A stretch of DNA of 64,000 nt. Source: IMCC2047 sp041395865 (GTDB lineage: Bacteria; Pseudomonadota; Gammaproteobacteria; Pseudomonadales; IMCC2047). The translations under genes were made by a program, and so were the position numbers. Each line of letters starts with the position of its first letter. Position 1 is the stretch's first letter. Location of the stretch: contig JAWKZQ010000002.1 in the NCBI GenBank assembly GCA_041395865.1, forward strand, positions 1 through 64,000, in the 5' to 3' direction. Of the stretch, positions 23,248-32,463 are shown one piece after another. The notes beneath the pieces were generated by a model. The model worked only from the letters and a program-made list of their open reading frames with translations, ran no database searches and was not told the DNA's origin.

Positions 23248-24093
23248 TTAAGCGGTATCTATGGGTTGAAAACTTTTCACCAACTCGTCAATAGCCTTGG
23301 CCTGGGCTAAGAACGGCTCTAATTGTTGTAATCTCAATGCACAGGGACCATCGCATTTGGCTTCATCCGGATTGGGATGCGCCTCAAGGAACAGACCCGC
23401 CAGCCCCTGTGACAGGCCGGCCCTGGCCAGCTCCGTAACTGCTGCACGACGACCACCGGCCGAGTCGGATCGCCCGCCCGGCATTTGCAGCGAATGTGTT
23501 ACATCAAAAAAAACGGGATAGCCGGTTTGCTTCATGATTCCGAAGGCCAGCATATCCACAACCAAATTATTATACCCGAAACATGAGCCACGTTCGCATA
23601 AAATCAAACGATCATTGCCATTATCCTCACATTTTTTGAGGATATGACCCATTTCCTGGGGTGCCAGGAACTGCGCTTTCTTAATATTAATGACCGCGCC
23701 GGTTTTCGCCATCGCCGTAACCAGATCGGTCTGGCGAGACAGGAAAGCCGGCAATTGGATAATATCGGCCACCTCAGCAACGGGAGCGGCCTGCTCAGGC
23801 TCATGCACATCGGTAATGACCGGTACGGAAAATGTGCGCTTAATGTCCTCGAAGATTCTCAAGCCTTCCTCAAGACCTGGGCCACGAAAAGAGTGAATCG
23901 AAGAACGGTTTGCCTTATCGAAGGAGGCTTTGAAAACGTAGGGGATGTTCAGCCTGCTGGTCACCTCCACGTACTTCTCGGCAACCTGCATCGCCAAGTC
24001 CCGTGACTCCAGCACATTCATGCCGCCAAATAACACGAAGGGCAGCTCATTGCCTATTTGGATATCACCAACCTGTACGATTTTCTGTTTCAT
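23248..24093 (-). CDS. kdsA: 3-deoxy-D-manno-octulosonate 8-phosphate synthase
   Basis: The 281-residue enzyme has PFVLFGGMNVLESRDLAMQVAE, FKASFDKANRSSIHSFRGPGLEEGL, VITDVHEPEQA and DVTHSLQMPGG, the KDO8P synthase blocks. It condenses PEP with arabinose 5-phosphate to make the KDO precursor for lipopolysaccharide. It sits between pyrG and eno in a conserved block, 17 bases after pyrG. The FGGMNVLES segment contains an Asn at the position that distinguishes metal-independent from metal-dependent enzymes; this copy looks metal-independent. Confidence 0.97.
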   Translation of the reverse strand: MKQKIVQVGDIQIGNELPFVLFGGMNVLESRDLAMQVAEKYVEVTSRLNIPYVFKASFDKANRSSIHSFRGPGLEEGLRIFEDIKRTFSVPVITDVHEPEQAAPVAEVADIIQLPAFLSRQTDLVTAMAKTGAVINIKKAQFLAPQEMGHILKKCEDNGNDRLILCERGSCFGYNNLVVDMLAFGIMKQTGYPVFFDVTHSLQMPGGRSDSAGGRRAAVTELARAGLSQGLAGLFLEAHPNPDEAKCDGPCALRLQQLEPFLAQAKAIDELVKSFQPIDTA

Positions 24094-24110
24094 TAACGCC
24101 CCAAACCTGC

Positions 24111-25739
24111 TTATTTACTGTCGCGATACGCCAACGCGGCACCGACAAAACCACTGAACAACGGGTGACCGTCTCTCGGGGTGGACGTGAACTCAGGGTG
24201 GAACTGGCAGGCAACAAACCAGGGGTGATCCGGTACTTCAACGATTTCCACCAGCGAACGGTCCTGCGAGCGGCCGGAAATAATCAGGCCGGCTTCTTCC
24301 AGCTGTTGCACGTAATTATTATTTACTTCGTAGCGATGACGGTGCCGTTCCACAATTTCATCGCTTCCATAGCAAGCCTTAGCTGTTGAGCCCGGTAGCA
24401 GGTGACACAGTTGGGCGCCAAGACGCATAGTGCCGCCAAGGTCGGAATCCACATTACGAGTAGCCACGGTTCCGTCCGCCTCAACCCACTCGGTAATCAT
24501 TGCCACCACAGGGCTTTTGGCATTTGCGTCAAACTCTGTGCTGTAAGCATCGCTTATTCCGGCAACGTTTCGAGCGTATTCAATAACCGCCACCTGCATT
24601 CCCAGGCAAATGCCCAGATAGGGAATCTTGTTTTCCCGAGCATACTTAACGGCCCGGATTTTACCCTCGGTACCACGCTCACCAAAGCCGCCCGGCACCA
24701 GGATTGCGTCCACTTCTTCCAGGCAGCCGGTGCCATTGGTTTCAATTTCTTCAGCGTCGATGTAATCCACCTTCACCTTGGTGTGGCTATGAATACCCGC
24801 ATGATCCAATGCCTCATTCAAGGACTTGTAGGCATCCAGCAAGTCCATGTATTTGCCCACCATGGCGATGCGCACTTCCTTCTCGGGGTGCAGCTTGGCT
24901 TCAGCCACACGTTCCCATTCCCCCAGATCCGCAGGCGGACAGGCAAGGCCGAATTTCTCAACGATAATGTCATCAAGGCCGCGTTTTTGCAGCAAGCCCG
25001 GGATGCGATAAATGGTATCGGCATCTTCCAACGGAATCACCGCCCGGGTTTCCACGTTAGTGAACAGGGAAATCTTACGGCACGCCGAATCGTCAATGGC
25101 ATGATCGGAGCGGCAAATCAGAATATCAGGCTGTATACCAATGGAGCGCAGCTCTTTTACCGAGTGCTGTGTCGGTTTGGTTTTGGTTTCGCCCGAGGTG
25201 GGAATGTAAGGCACCAGTGTCAGGTGCATAAACAACGCCCTGTTGGAACCCAGCTCTACCTTCAGCTGCCGAACAGCTTCCAGGAACGGCTGGGATTCGA
25301 TATCACCAACAGTACCGCCGATTTCCACCAGCGCAATATCACTGCCTTTTGCGCCTTCCACCACACGACGTTTGATTTCATCGGTAATATGCGGAATAAC
25401 CTGTACGGTCGCCCCAAGGTATTCTCCCTGACGCTCTTTTTGCAGCACGTGCTCGTAAACACGCCCTGTCGTGAAGTTATTCCTCTGGCTCATTTTAGAG
25501 CGCAGGAAACGCTCGTAATGCCCAAGATCAAGGTCGGTTTCGGCCCCATCTTCCGTGACAAACACTTCGCCATGCTGGAAAGGACTCATGGTTCCCGGAT
25601 CCACATTGATGTAGGGATCCAGCTTCAGCATGGTTACATTGAGCCCGCGAGCTTCCAGAATAGCGCCCAGAGAAGCAGCTGCAATGCCTTTACCCAGCGA
25701 GGACACAACACCGCCGGTGACGAAAATATAGTGCGTCAT
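24111..25739 (-). CDS. pyrG: CTP synthase
   Basis: The 542-residue protein has the synthetase domain (MTHYIFVTGGVVSSLGKGI, KLDPYINVDPGTMSPFQHGEVFVTEDGAETDLDLGHYERF) and a C-terminal class I glutamine amidotransferase with the nucleophile in GICLGMQ and the His-Glu pair in FHPEFTS. It aminates UTP to CTP using glutamine. Length is exactly as expected. Its product also feeds ispD, kdsB and cdsA reactions, whose genes or partners are nearby. Confidence 0.99.
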   Translation of the reverse strand: MTHYIFVTGGVVSSLGKGIAAASLGAILEARGLNVTMLKLDPYINVDPGTMSPFQHGEVFVTEDGAETDLDLGHYERFLRSKMSQRNNFTTGRVYEHVLQKERQGEYLGATVQVIPHITDEIKRRVVEGAKGSDIALVEIGGTVGDIESQPFLEAVRQLKVELGSNRALFMHLTLVPYIPTSGETKTKPTQHSVKELRSIGIQPDILICRSDHAIDDSACRKISLFTNVETRAVIPLEDADTIYRIPGLLQKRGLDDIIVEKFGLACPPADLGEWERVAEAKLHPEKEVRIAMVGKYMDLLDAYKSLNEALDHAGIHSHTKVKVDYIDAEEIETNGTGCLEEVDAILVPGGFGERGTEGKIRAVKYARENKIPYLGICLGMQVAVIEYARNVAGISDAYSTEFDANAKSPVVAMITEWVEADGTVATRNVDSDLGGTMRLGAQLCHLLPGSTAKACYGSDEIVERHRHRYEVNNNYVQQLEEAGLIISGRSQDRSLVEIVEVPDHPWFVACQFHPEFTSTPRDGHPLFSGFVGAALAYRDSK

Positions 25740-25821
25740 TGATTAACCGTTATTGTGGTTGCAGGAAACCTTGCAGCAGCTCGCTGACGAGCCGTTCAGG
25801 GGTTCCCGATGGTGTTCAAGA

Positions 25822-25853
25822 TGGGAGGGTAGACTACCAGTTTCACCCTCCCA
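25822..25853 (-). terminator. Hairpin between tilS and pyrG
   Basis: TGGGAGGGT (25822-25830) and ACCCTCCCA (25845-25853) make a perfect 9-base stem with a 14-base loop in the gap after tilS. No T-run follows on the minus strand, so its action as a terminator is uncertain; it may instead be a pyrG leader element. Confidence 0.45.
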
Positions 25854-25911
25854 GCTCAATTGAATTGAATGAATCTTTTATGACGTAGCGCAATGAAAAT
25901 GCACCTCGGAA

Positions 25912-27228
25912 TCAGGGACGACACCACTTCACCACAAAGCCCTGCTGCTGTTCCCGCGCCTGGAAACCTTCGCAGATACAGAGGTCTGCAACCGCAGCCA
26001 ATTCGCCGTTCACATACAGCAGTGGAACACGGTCACGCAGCCAGGGCGCCACCTGCCAGGCCTGTAATTGTTTCTTCAATAACCTGCTCTGTCCGGCAAT
26101 TCGGCAACGCTCGCCGCCCTGCCGAAAACGCACGGTCACGCGGGCATCCTGCGGTATTCGCACTCCCTGCCCTCGTTCAAGCCTTGCTTCAAGAGAACCG
26201 GCTTCCAGCAAATCCAATGTGTCAGGCAACCGCCAATTCAGGCAGGCTTGCGCGTCATGTAAGCCAAGAGGCCGGGATGCATATAGCACCCCCTGATAAC
26301 GACGCAGCTCGACACCCGGCCAACTGAGTAACGGTTTCGCATCCCTAGCCGCCCCCACAACCTCATCCAAAGCCTGCTGTAAATGCCGGTAACCGGGTAA
26401 CGGGAGTCCCTGTGCCTGTAACCAGCTCCGCAGTAAATTGTGCTGCACGCCTGACGGGTAACCCTGCAGCCAGTCACACCCAAGCCCGCCACCTGAAGCA
26501 GACACCTCAACCGCAAGCTCCCTTTGCAGGAAATAGGTCAAAACAGCATCGGCTTCCGCATTAACCTGCGCATTACGTGCAAAAGTCTCCGTGACCTGAG
26601 GCCAGCGCTCAGCCAGTTTCGGCATCACCTCATGCCGCAAATAATTACGGTCGATACCCGTATCCGTATTACTGTCATCCTCCACCCAGGACAACTGGTG
26701 CTGGCATGCATAAACCTCGAGATCGGCACGTGTAAAGCCCAGCAACGGACGAACCAAGCAACCGCCACCCAAAGGACGCGTCTCGGGCATCCCGCCCAGC
26801 CCCTTCGGTCCAGCCCCGCGCAGCATTCTCAGCAGCAGGGTTTCGGCCTGGTCATCGGCATGATGAGCCAGCGCTAACAGCTCTCCGTCGCCAAGTTCCT
26901 CTTCAAAAATTCGGTAGCGCGCCTTCCGTAACTGGTTTTCCAGGCTCGCTGCCGAAGCCTGCTGTTCGACATATCGAACCCTTAATGGCACAGCAAGTCG
27001 TTGGCAAATCGTTTCACAGTGCCCGACCCAATCATCGGCCTCCGCACTGATACCGTGATGAACGTGTAGCGCCTCAAGCGTAAACGAATCGGCCTCGCGA
27101 TTACGCAGTTGGGCAAGCGAGTGGAGTAAAACATGGGAATCCAGCCCACCGCTGTAGGCAACCAGCAGACGGGGGGCTGTTTTCAGGACGGGCAATCTGG
27201 GGATTAGCGATTCAACGGAAAAGGACAT
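25912..27228 (-). CDS. tilS: tRNA(Ile)-lysidine synthase
   Basis: The 438-residue protein has the PP-loop motif VAYSGGLDSHVLLHSLA near the N-terminus, LALAHHADDQAETLLLRMLRG and the DSNTDTGIDRNYLRHEVMPKL block, followed by the TilS C-terminal domains (VTVRFRQGGERCRIAG). It adds lysine to C34 of tRNA-Ile(CAU), changing its codon reading from AUG to AUA. I chose the ATG at 27228 (MSFSVESLIPRLP) rather than a GTG at 27255. It follows accA and its terminator. Confidence 0.95.
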   Translation of the reverse strand: MSFSVESLIPRLPVLKTAPRLLVAYSGGLDSHVLLHSLAQLRNREADSFTLEALHVHHGISAEADDWVGHCETICQRLAVPLRVRYVEQQASAASLENQLRKARYRIFEEELGDGELLALAHHADDQAETLLLRMLRGAGPKGLGGMPETRPLGGGCLVRPLLGFTRADLEVYACQHQLSWVEDDSNTDTGIDRNYLRHEVMPKLAERWPQVTETFARNAQVNAEADAVLTYFLQRELAVEVSASGGGLGCDWLQGYPSGVQHNLLRSWLQAQGLPLPGYRHLQQALDEVVGAARDAKPLLSWPGVELRRYQGVLYASRPLGLHDAQACLNWRLPDTLDLLEAGSLEARLERGQGVRIPQDARVTVRFRQGGERCRIAGQSRLLKKQLQAWQVAPWLRDRVPLLYVNGELAAVADLCICEGFQAREQQQGFVVKWCRP

Positions 27229-27286
27229 ACCTCGGCGCCTCATGCCAGGCAGCACGCTTCACTGAACAGTGAAGGACAAACAAAAA

Positions 27287-27308
27287 TGGCGAGCATTTCT
27301 GCTCGCCA
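27287..27308 (-). terminator. accA terminator
   Basis: TGGCGAGCA (27287-27295), loop TTTC, TGCTCGCCA (27300-27308). On the minus strand the stem is followed by T5 and lies 8 bases after the accA stop. Confidence 0.85.
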
Positions 27309-27316
27309 CTTTGGGA

Positions 27317-28270
27317 TCAAACAGGAATGCCGTAGGACATATAACGTTGATAACGGCGTTCCAGCATGTCTTCGGTGGAAAGCGCCTGAATTTTGCCAAG
27401 CGCTTCGTTCAACTGGCCTTTCAGGGTTTCGCACATTTGGCTGATATTGCGATGCGCCCCGCCCAAAGGTTCGGGAACAACACGGTCGGCCAGTCCAAGT
27501 TCCTTGAGTCGGCCAGCGGTGATGCCCATGGCTTCGGCCGCATCGGAAGCACGCTCGGCACTGCGCCACAAAATAGAGGCACAACCCTCCGGGGAAATGA
27601 CCGAGTAGGTTGCATATTGCAGCATCATTAGCTCGTCGCACACGCCGATGGCCAGCGCACCGCCGGAACCACCTTCACCGATAACCGTAGTAATAATCGG
27701 GGTTCCAAGACGGGACATAACGCCCAGGTTATAGGCAATCGCTTCGGCCTGACCACGTTCCTCGGCACCGATTCCAGGGTAAGCGCCCGGCGTATCGATA
27801 AAGGTCAGCACCGGCATTTTAAAGCGCTCCGCCAACTCCATTAAACGACAGGCTTTACGGTAACCTTCCGGACGCGGCATACCGAAATTACGCGCCACCT
27901 TCTCTTTTACATCACGCCCTTTTTGATGGCCGATGATCATAACAGGCTGGTCATCCAGCCGGGCGATACCGCCTACAATCGCCGCATCATCGGCGTAATG
28001 ACGATCGCCATGCAGTTCATCGAAATCGCTGAAAATGCCCTTGATGTAATCCAGCGTATAAGGACGCTGCGGATGACGTGCCAGCTGGGCTACCTGCCAG
28101 GCGCCCAGGTTGCTAAAAATACTTTTCGTGAGCTCACCGCTTTTCGCTTCCAGCTTGGAAATTTCGTCGGCGATATTCAGATCGTTATCACTACCGACCA
28201 AGCGCAGCTCTTCGATCCTGACTTCAAGTTCGGCGATGGGCTGCTCAAAATCCAAATAATTCGTATTCAT
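27317..28270 (-). CDS. accA: Acetyl-CoA carboxylase carboxyltransferase subunit alpha
   Basis: The 317-residue protein starts MNTNYLDFEQPIAELEVRIEEL with the helical AccA N-terminus and continues with HPQRPYTLDYI, ELHGDRHYADDAAIVGG, PVLTFIDTPGAYPGIGAEERGQAEAIA and GEGGSGGALAIGVCDEL. With AccD it transfers carboxyl from biotin to acetyl-CoA, the first committed step of fatty acid synthesis. Downstream of dnaE, as in Escherichia coli and Pseudomonas. Confidence 0.98.
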   Translation of the reverse strand: MNTNYLDFEQPIAELEVRIEELRLVGSDNDLNIADEISKLEAKSGELTKSIFSNLGAWQVAQLARHPQRPYTLDYIKGIFSDFDELHGDRHYADDAAIVGGIARLDDQPVMIIGHQKGRDVKEKVARNFGMPRPEGYRKACRLMELAERFKMPVLTFIDTPGAYPGIGAEERGQAEAIAYNLGVMSRLGTPIITTVIGEGGSGGALAIGVCDELMMLQYATYSVISPEGCASILWRSAERASDAAEAMGITAGRLKELGLADRVVPEPLGGAHRNISQMCETLKGQLNEALGKIQALSTEDMLERRYQRYMSYGIPV

Positions 28271-28357
28271 TTATTCCTGATCCATGCTGTTTTTGGCGCG
28301 CTGTTTAATAGCGGCAATGGTATTAAGAATTACCCTAAATAACAACTTGCGCCTCTG

Positions 28358-31300
28358 CTAATAACGTAAATTAACTCGCTCTGCCCCGAGGTTTTCCTGC
28401 AAACTTAGCAGCAATTCATCACTCGGGTTTACCTGCCAGCCCTCGCCCAACCGTAACCGGCCACTGGCAGACTTTCCTGTATAACTTAATACACAGGGGC
28501 AACCGCCTGAACGATAGGGCTCCAGCAAGCTGGCAAGCTGTTCGCGAACCCGCCCGCTATTGGTCTGATCCACTTCAATCTCAAGCTCCCGGGCGTAAAC
28601 GCTACGAGCCGTCGCAATGTCATAGAGCAACTTGGCCCGTACCTTAAGCGCCCCTGAATAATCATCGTTGCTTACCTCGCCCTCCACCACGAGCACGGTA
28701 TCCTTCATGATGATATTGCGATACTTTTCGTAGGTTTCACCAAAAACAGAAACCTCGATACGACTGGTGCGATCATCCAGCGTTACAAAGGCAATCGTGT
28801 CGCCCCGGCGGCTTTTCATGGTTCGCAGCCCAACCACCAAGCCGGCAAGCTTCTGGTCATTTTTACTGGGCTGAAGGGCAACCAGCGGGTCCTTGGCCAT
28901 ATGGCGCAACTCGGCTTCGTACTCATCAATCGGGTGGCCCTGCAAATAAAGCCCCAGGGTTTCCTTTTCGGCCTGCAGCCGCACCTTCTCCGTCCAGGGT
29001 TTGATAGCGACGTAGTCCGCGTAGACATCCTCTTCCGGTGAAGCATCGGAGCCAGGCATCCCGCCAAACAGGTCCATCATGCCGCTGTTCTGGTTTTTTA
29101 CATGCTGCTCAGCCGCTTTAACCGCTTCATCCTGGCAAGCCATCAAAGCGGCCCGGTGCGTACCCAGGCTATCCATAGCGCCAGAACGGATCAAGGCCTC
29201 CAAGGCACGGCGGTTAACCTTGCGCAAATCAACTCGGGCGCAAAAATCAAATAAGTCCTCAAAGGGGCCGCCCTCGTTGCGAGCATCAAGGATCGCCTGC
29301 ACCGGTCCTTCGCCCAGCCCCTTGATCGCGCCCAATCCGTAAACCACATGGTTTTTCATGTCCACGGTAAACTTGAACTCGCTGACATTGACGTCCGGCA
29401 GTACGATAGGCAGGTCCATTTGCCGGCAATCCTCGATCAGGATCACCACCTTGTCAGTATTCTGCATATCGGCAGACAGCACTGCCGCCATAAAGGGCGC
29501 CGGATAATGATGCTTCAGCCAGGCCGTCTGGTAAGACAAGAGTGCATAAGCGGCCGAGTGGGATTTGTTAAAACCATAGCCGGCAAACTTCTCCATCAGG
29601 TCGAAAATATATTCCGCCTGCCCCTTATCAATCCCCCGCTGATCCGCACCTTCGCTGAAAATCTGGCGCTGCTTAGCCATCTCCTCGGGCTTTTTCTTAC
29701 CCATGGCGCGACGCAGCATATCCGCCTGACCGAGGCTGTAGTTAGCCAGGACCTGAGCGATCTGCATGACCTGCTCCTGATAGAGAATAACCCCATAGGT
29801 GTTGCAGAGTACCGGTTCCAGGTCCGGATGCGGGTACTCCACTTTGGAGCGCCCATGCTTACGGTTAATAAAGTCGTCCACCATACCCGATTGCAACGGG
29901 CCGGGGCGGAACAGCGCCACCAGTGCGATAATATCTTCAAAGTTACTGGGCAGCAGGCGTTTTATCAGGTCCTTCATGCCCCGCGATTCAAGCTGGAATA
30001 CCGCCGTGGTATTACCCGCCTGCAATAGCTTGAAAACGGCCTCATCGGCCAGGGAAATGGCGTTGATATCGAGGGGCGCACCACCCGTTTTCTGGTTGAG
30101 CTGGTTAATATTTTTAACCGCCCAGTCGATAATTGTCAGGGTTCGCAGCCCCAGGAAGTCGAACTTCACCAAGCCGACCCTTTCCACGTCATCCTTGTCG
30201 TATTGGGTCACCAGGTTACCGCCGGTCTCATCACAATAAAGCGGCGAGAAATCGGTCAGCTTGGTCGGCGAAATTACAACGCCCCCGGCGTGCTTACCAA
30301 CGTTCCGGGTAATACCCTCCAGCTTGAAGGCCATTTCCATAATCTCGGCGACTTCTTCATTTCCTTCGACGAACTCACGCAAAATGGCCTCTTCCTCCAT
30401 GGCCTTATTCAGCGTCATCCCCACTTCAAAGGGAATCATTTTGGAAAGCTTGTCGGCCAACCCGTAGGGCTTGCCCTGTACCCGCGCAACATCTCGCACC
30501 ACCGCCTTGGCGGCCATGGTGCCAAAGGTAATAATCTGGGATACAGCGTCACGGCCATAGGTACGCGCCACATAGTCGATCACCCGGTCGCGGCCATCCA
30601 TACAGAAGTCCACATCAAAGTCGGGCATCGATACCCGCTCGGGATTCAGGAAACGCTCAAACAGCAGGTCGTATTCCAGCGGATCGAGGTCCGTAATTTT
30701 CAGCGCATAGGCCACCAGTGAACCGGCACCGGAACCCCGTCCCGGGCCAACGGGCACATCGTTATCCTTAGCCCACTGGATAAAGTCCATAACGATCAGG
30801 AAGTATCCGGGGAACCCCATCTGGATAATGATATCCAGCTCAAAATCCAGCCGGTCAATATAGGCCTGCTTTTGATCCGCATAATCTGCAGCCTGCGGGT
30901 CAAGGATGACCGACAGACGCTCCTCCAAGCCCTCCAGCGAGATTTTCCGGAAGAACTCGTCCATGGTCAGGCCGTCGGGCACCGGGTAATTAGGCAGGTA
31001 GTTCTTGCCCAGCTCTATTTCCAGGTTACAGCGCTTGGCAATTTCAATGGTATTCTCGATGGCTTCCGGCAAGTCGGAAAACAGTTCGACCATTTCCTCG
31101 GCTGACTTCAGGTATTGCTGCTCACTATAGAGCCGCGCCCGCCGCGGGTCGTCAAGGGTACGGCTGTCATGAATACATACCCGCGCTTCATGGGCTTCGA
31201 AGTCTTCCGCTTTCAAAAAACGCACATCGTTGGTAGCCACCACTGGCAATTCCAGCCTCTCCGCAAGGGCAACTGCCGCGTGCAGATACGTGTCTTCGTT

Positions 31301-31825
31301 TTCACGTGCGGTTCGCTGAAGCTCAAGATAAAAACGATCTGGAAAGTGCTGCTGCCAATACAGCGCCTGCTGTTCCGCCGCCTGGTCATCGCTGAGCAAC
31401 AATTGTCCAACATCGCCTTCCCGGCCGCCGGACAGCAAAATCAGGCCGTCATTATGCTGTTCCAGCCAGCTCGGCTGAACAATCGGCCGCCCCTGCTTTT
31501 GCCCTTCGAGATAGGCTTTGGAAATCAGTTCAGTCAGGTTGGCATAGCCTTTGCCGTTCATCACCAGCAGGGTAACCCGGTAAGGCTGGCCGTCATTCTG
31601 GCTATTATCCAGCCACAGGTCGGAACCAATAATGGGCTTCACGCCAGCCCCCTGCGCCGCACTGTAAAACTTTACCAGCGCACAGAGATTGCTTTGATCG
31701 GTAATGGCTACCGCCGGCATGCCATCGTCAGCAACCGCCTTGATCAACGGCTTAACGCGCGCCAACCCGTCAATCAGGGAGAACTCGGTATGAATACGCA
31801 GATGTACGAAAGAAGGTGCGGTCAT
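28358..31825 (-). CDS. dnaE: DNA polymerase III subunit alpha
   Basis: The 1155-residue replicative polymerase has an N-terminal PHP domain (FVHLRIHTEFSLIDGLARVKPLI), the catalytic palm with DFDVDFCMDGRDRVIDYV and PVGPGRGSGAGSLVAYAL, helix-hairpin-helix motifs, an OB-fold domain (AGLVVGLRTMKSRRGDTIAFVTLDD) and the C-terminal tau-binding region. It is the DnaE1 type and full length. It lies between rnhB and accA in the conserved lpx-dnaE-acc arrangement. Confidence 0.99.
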   Translation of the reverse strand: MTAPSFVHLRIHTEFSLIDGLARVKPLIKAVADDGMPAVAITDQSNLCALVKFYSAAQGAGVKPIIGSDLWLDNSQNDGQPYRVTLLVMNGKGYANLTELISKAYLEGQKQGRPIVQPSWLEQHNDGLILLSGGREGDVGQLLLSDDQAAEQQALYWQQHFPDRFYLELQRTARENEDTYLHAAVALAERLELPVVATNDVRFLKAEDFEAHEARVCIHDSRTLDDPRRARLYSEQQYLKSAEEMVELFSDLPEAIENTIEIAKRCNLEIELGKNYLPNYPVPDGLTMDEFFRKISLEGLEERLSVILDPQAADYADQKQAYIDRLDFELDIIIQMGFPGYFLIVMDFIQWAKDNDVPVGPGRGSGAGSLVAYALKITDLDPLEYDLLFERFLNPERVSMPDFDVDFCMDGRDRVIDYVARTYGRDAVSQIITFGTMAAKAVVRDVARVQGKPYGLADKLSKMIPFEVGMTLNKAMEEEAILREFVEGNEEVAEIMEMAFKLEGITRNVGKHAGGVVISPTKLTDFSPLYCDETGGNLVTQYDKDDVERVGLVKFDFLGLRTLTIIDWAVKNINQLNQKTGGAPLDINAISLADEAVFKLLQAGNTTAVFQLESRGMKDLIKRLLPSNFEDIIALVALFRPGPLQSGMVDDFINRKHGRSKVEYPHPDLEPVLCNTYGVILYQEQVMQIAQVLANYSLGQADMLRRAMGKKKPEEMAKQRQIFSEGADQRGIDKGQAEYIFDLMEKFAGYGFNKSHSAAYALLSYQTAWLKHHYPAPFMAAVLSADMQNTDKVVILIEDCRQMDLPIVLPDVNVSEFKFTVDMKNHVVYGLGAIKGLGEGPVQAILDARNEGGPFEDLFDFCARVDLRKVNRRALEALIRSGAMDSLGTHRAALMACQDEAVKAAEQHVKNQNSGMMDLFGGMPGSDASPEEDVYADYVAIKPWTEKVRLQAEKETLGLYLQGHPIDEYEAELRHMAKDPLVALQPSKNDQKLAGLVVGLRTMKSRRGDTIAFVTLDDRTSRIEVSVFGETYEKYRNIIMKDTVLVVEGEVSNDDYSGALKVRAKLLYDIATARSVYARELEIEVDQTNSGRVREQLASLLEPYRSGGCPCVLSYTGKSASGRLRLGEGWQVNPSDELLLSLQENLGAERVNLRY

Positions 31826-31851
31826 GCGTTAAAAACTTACAGGAAAAAGGT

Positions 31852-32463
31852 TTAAATAATATTTAACTGTTCAGGCGCCGAAATTAGGTTCTTGACCGGC
31901 CCAAAGGAGCGGCGGTGAATCGGCGTAACGCCCAGTTTTTCAAGGGCAGACAGATGCTGGCTGGTCGGATAGCCCTTATGGGCTGCAAAACCGTACCCCG
32001 GATAGGTTTCATCAAGGGCAACCATTTCATTATCGCGAATCACCTTGGCCAGAATGGAAGCCGCACTGATTGCCGGCACCCGGCTATCGCCTTTCACAAT
32101 AGCCTCCGAAGGATAGGGCAACTCCGGGCATCGATTACCGTCCACCAATACCCGCTCCGGCTGTTGCGACAATCCCATCACAGCACGCCGCATCGCCAAC
32201 AGGCTGGCCTGTAAAATATTCAACTGATCAATTTCGGCTTCGCTTGCACGGGCAACACACCACGCCAAGGCCCTTTCCTGAATCAGCGGAAAAAGTGCCT
32301 CTCGACGCTTTTCCGTGAGTTTTTTTGAGTCTGCCAGCCCTTCAATAGGGTTTTCAGGATCCAGGATGACCGCGGCAGCCACTACGGGGCCAGCCAACGG
32401 TCCACGCCCGACCTCGTCCACTCCGGCAATGAGGCCTTGGAGGTCAAGCTCAGGGAGCGGCAT
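31852..32463 (-). CDS. rnhB: Ribonuclease HII
   Basis: The 203-residue enzyme has the metal-binding GVDEVGRGPLAGPVVAAAVIL motif, LADSKKLTEKRRE, and a second acidic cluster in VLVDGNRCPELP; the KGDSRVPAISAASILAKVIRD block follows. It nicks RNA-DNA junctions to remove ribonucleotides from DNA. The start overlaps the lpxB end by 14 bases, showing coupled translation. Confidence 0.97.
   Translation of the reverse strand: MPLPELDLQGLIAGVDEVGRGPLAGPVVAAAVILDPENPIEGLADSKKLTEKRREALFPLIQERALAWCVARASEAEIDQLNILQASLLAMRRAVMGLSQQPERVLVDGNRCPELPYPSEAIVKGDSRVPAISAASILAKVIRDNEMVALDETYPGYGFAAHKGYPTSQHLSALEKLGVTPIHRRSFGPVKNLISAPEQLNII

Noticed and set aside
24402..25742. 446-codon open frame antisense to pyrG
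   Set aside because: It mirrors pyrG codons, has no ribosome-binding site and its translation is His/Gln/Phe-rich without domain signature. pyrG is certain on the other strand.
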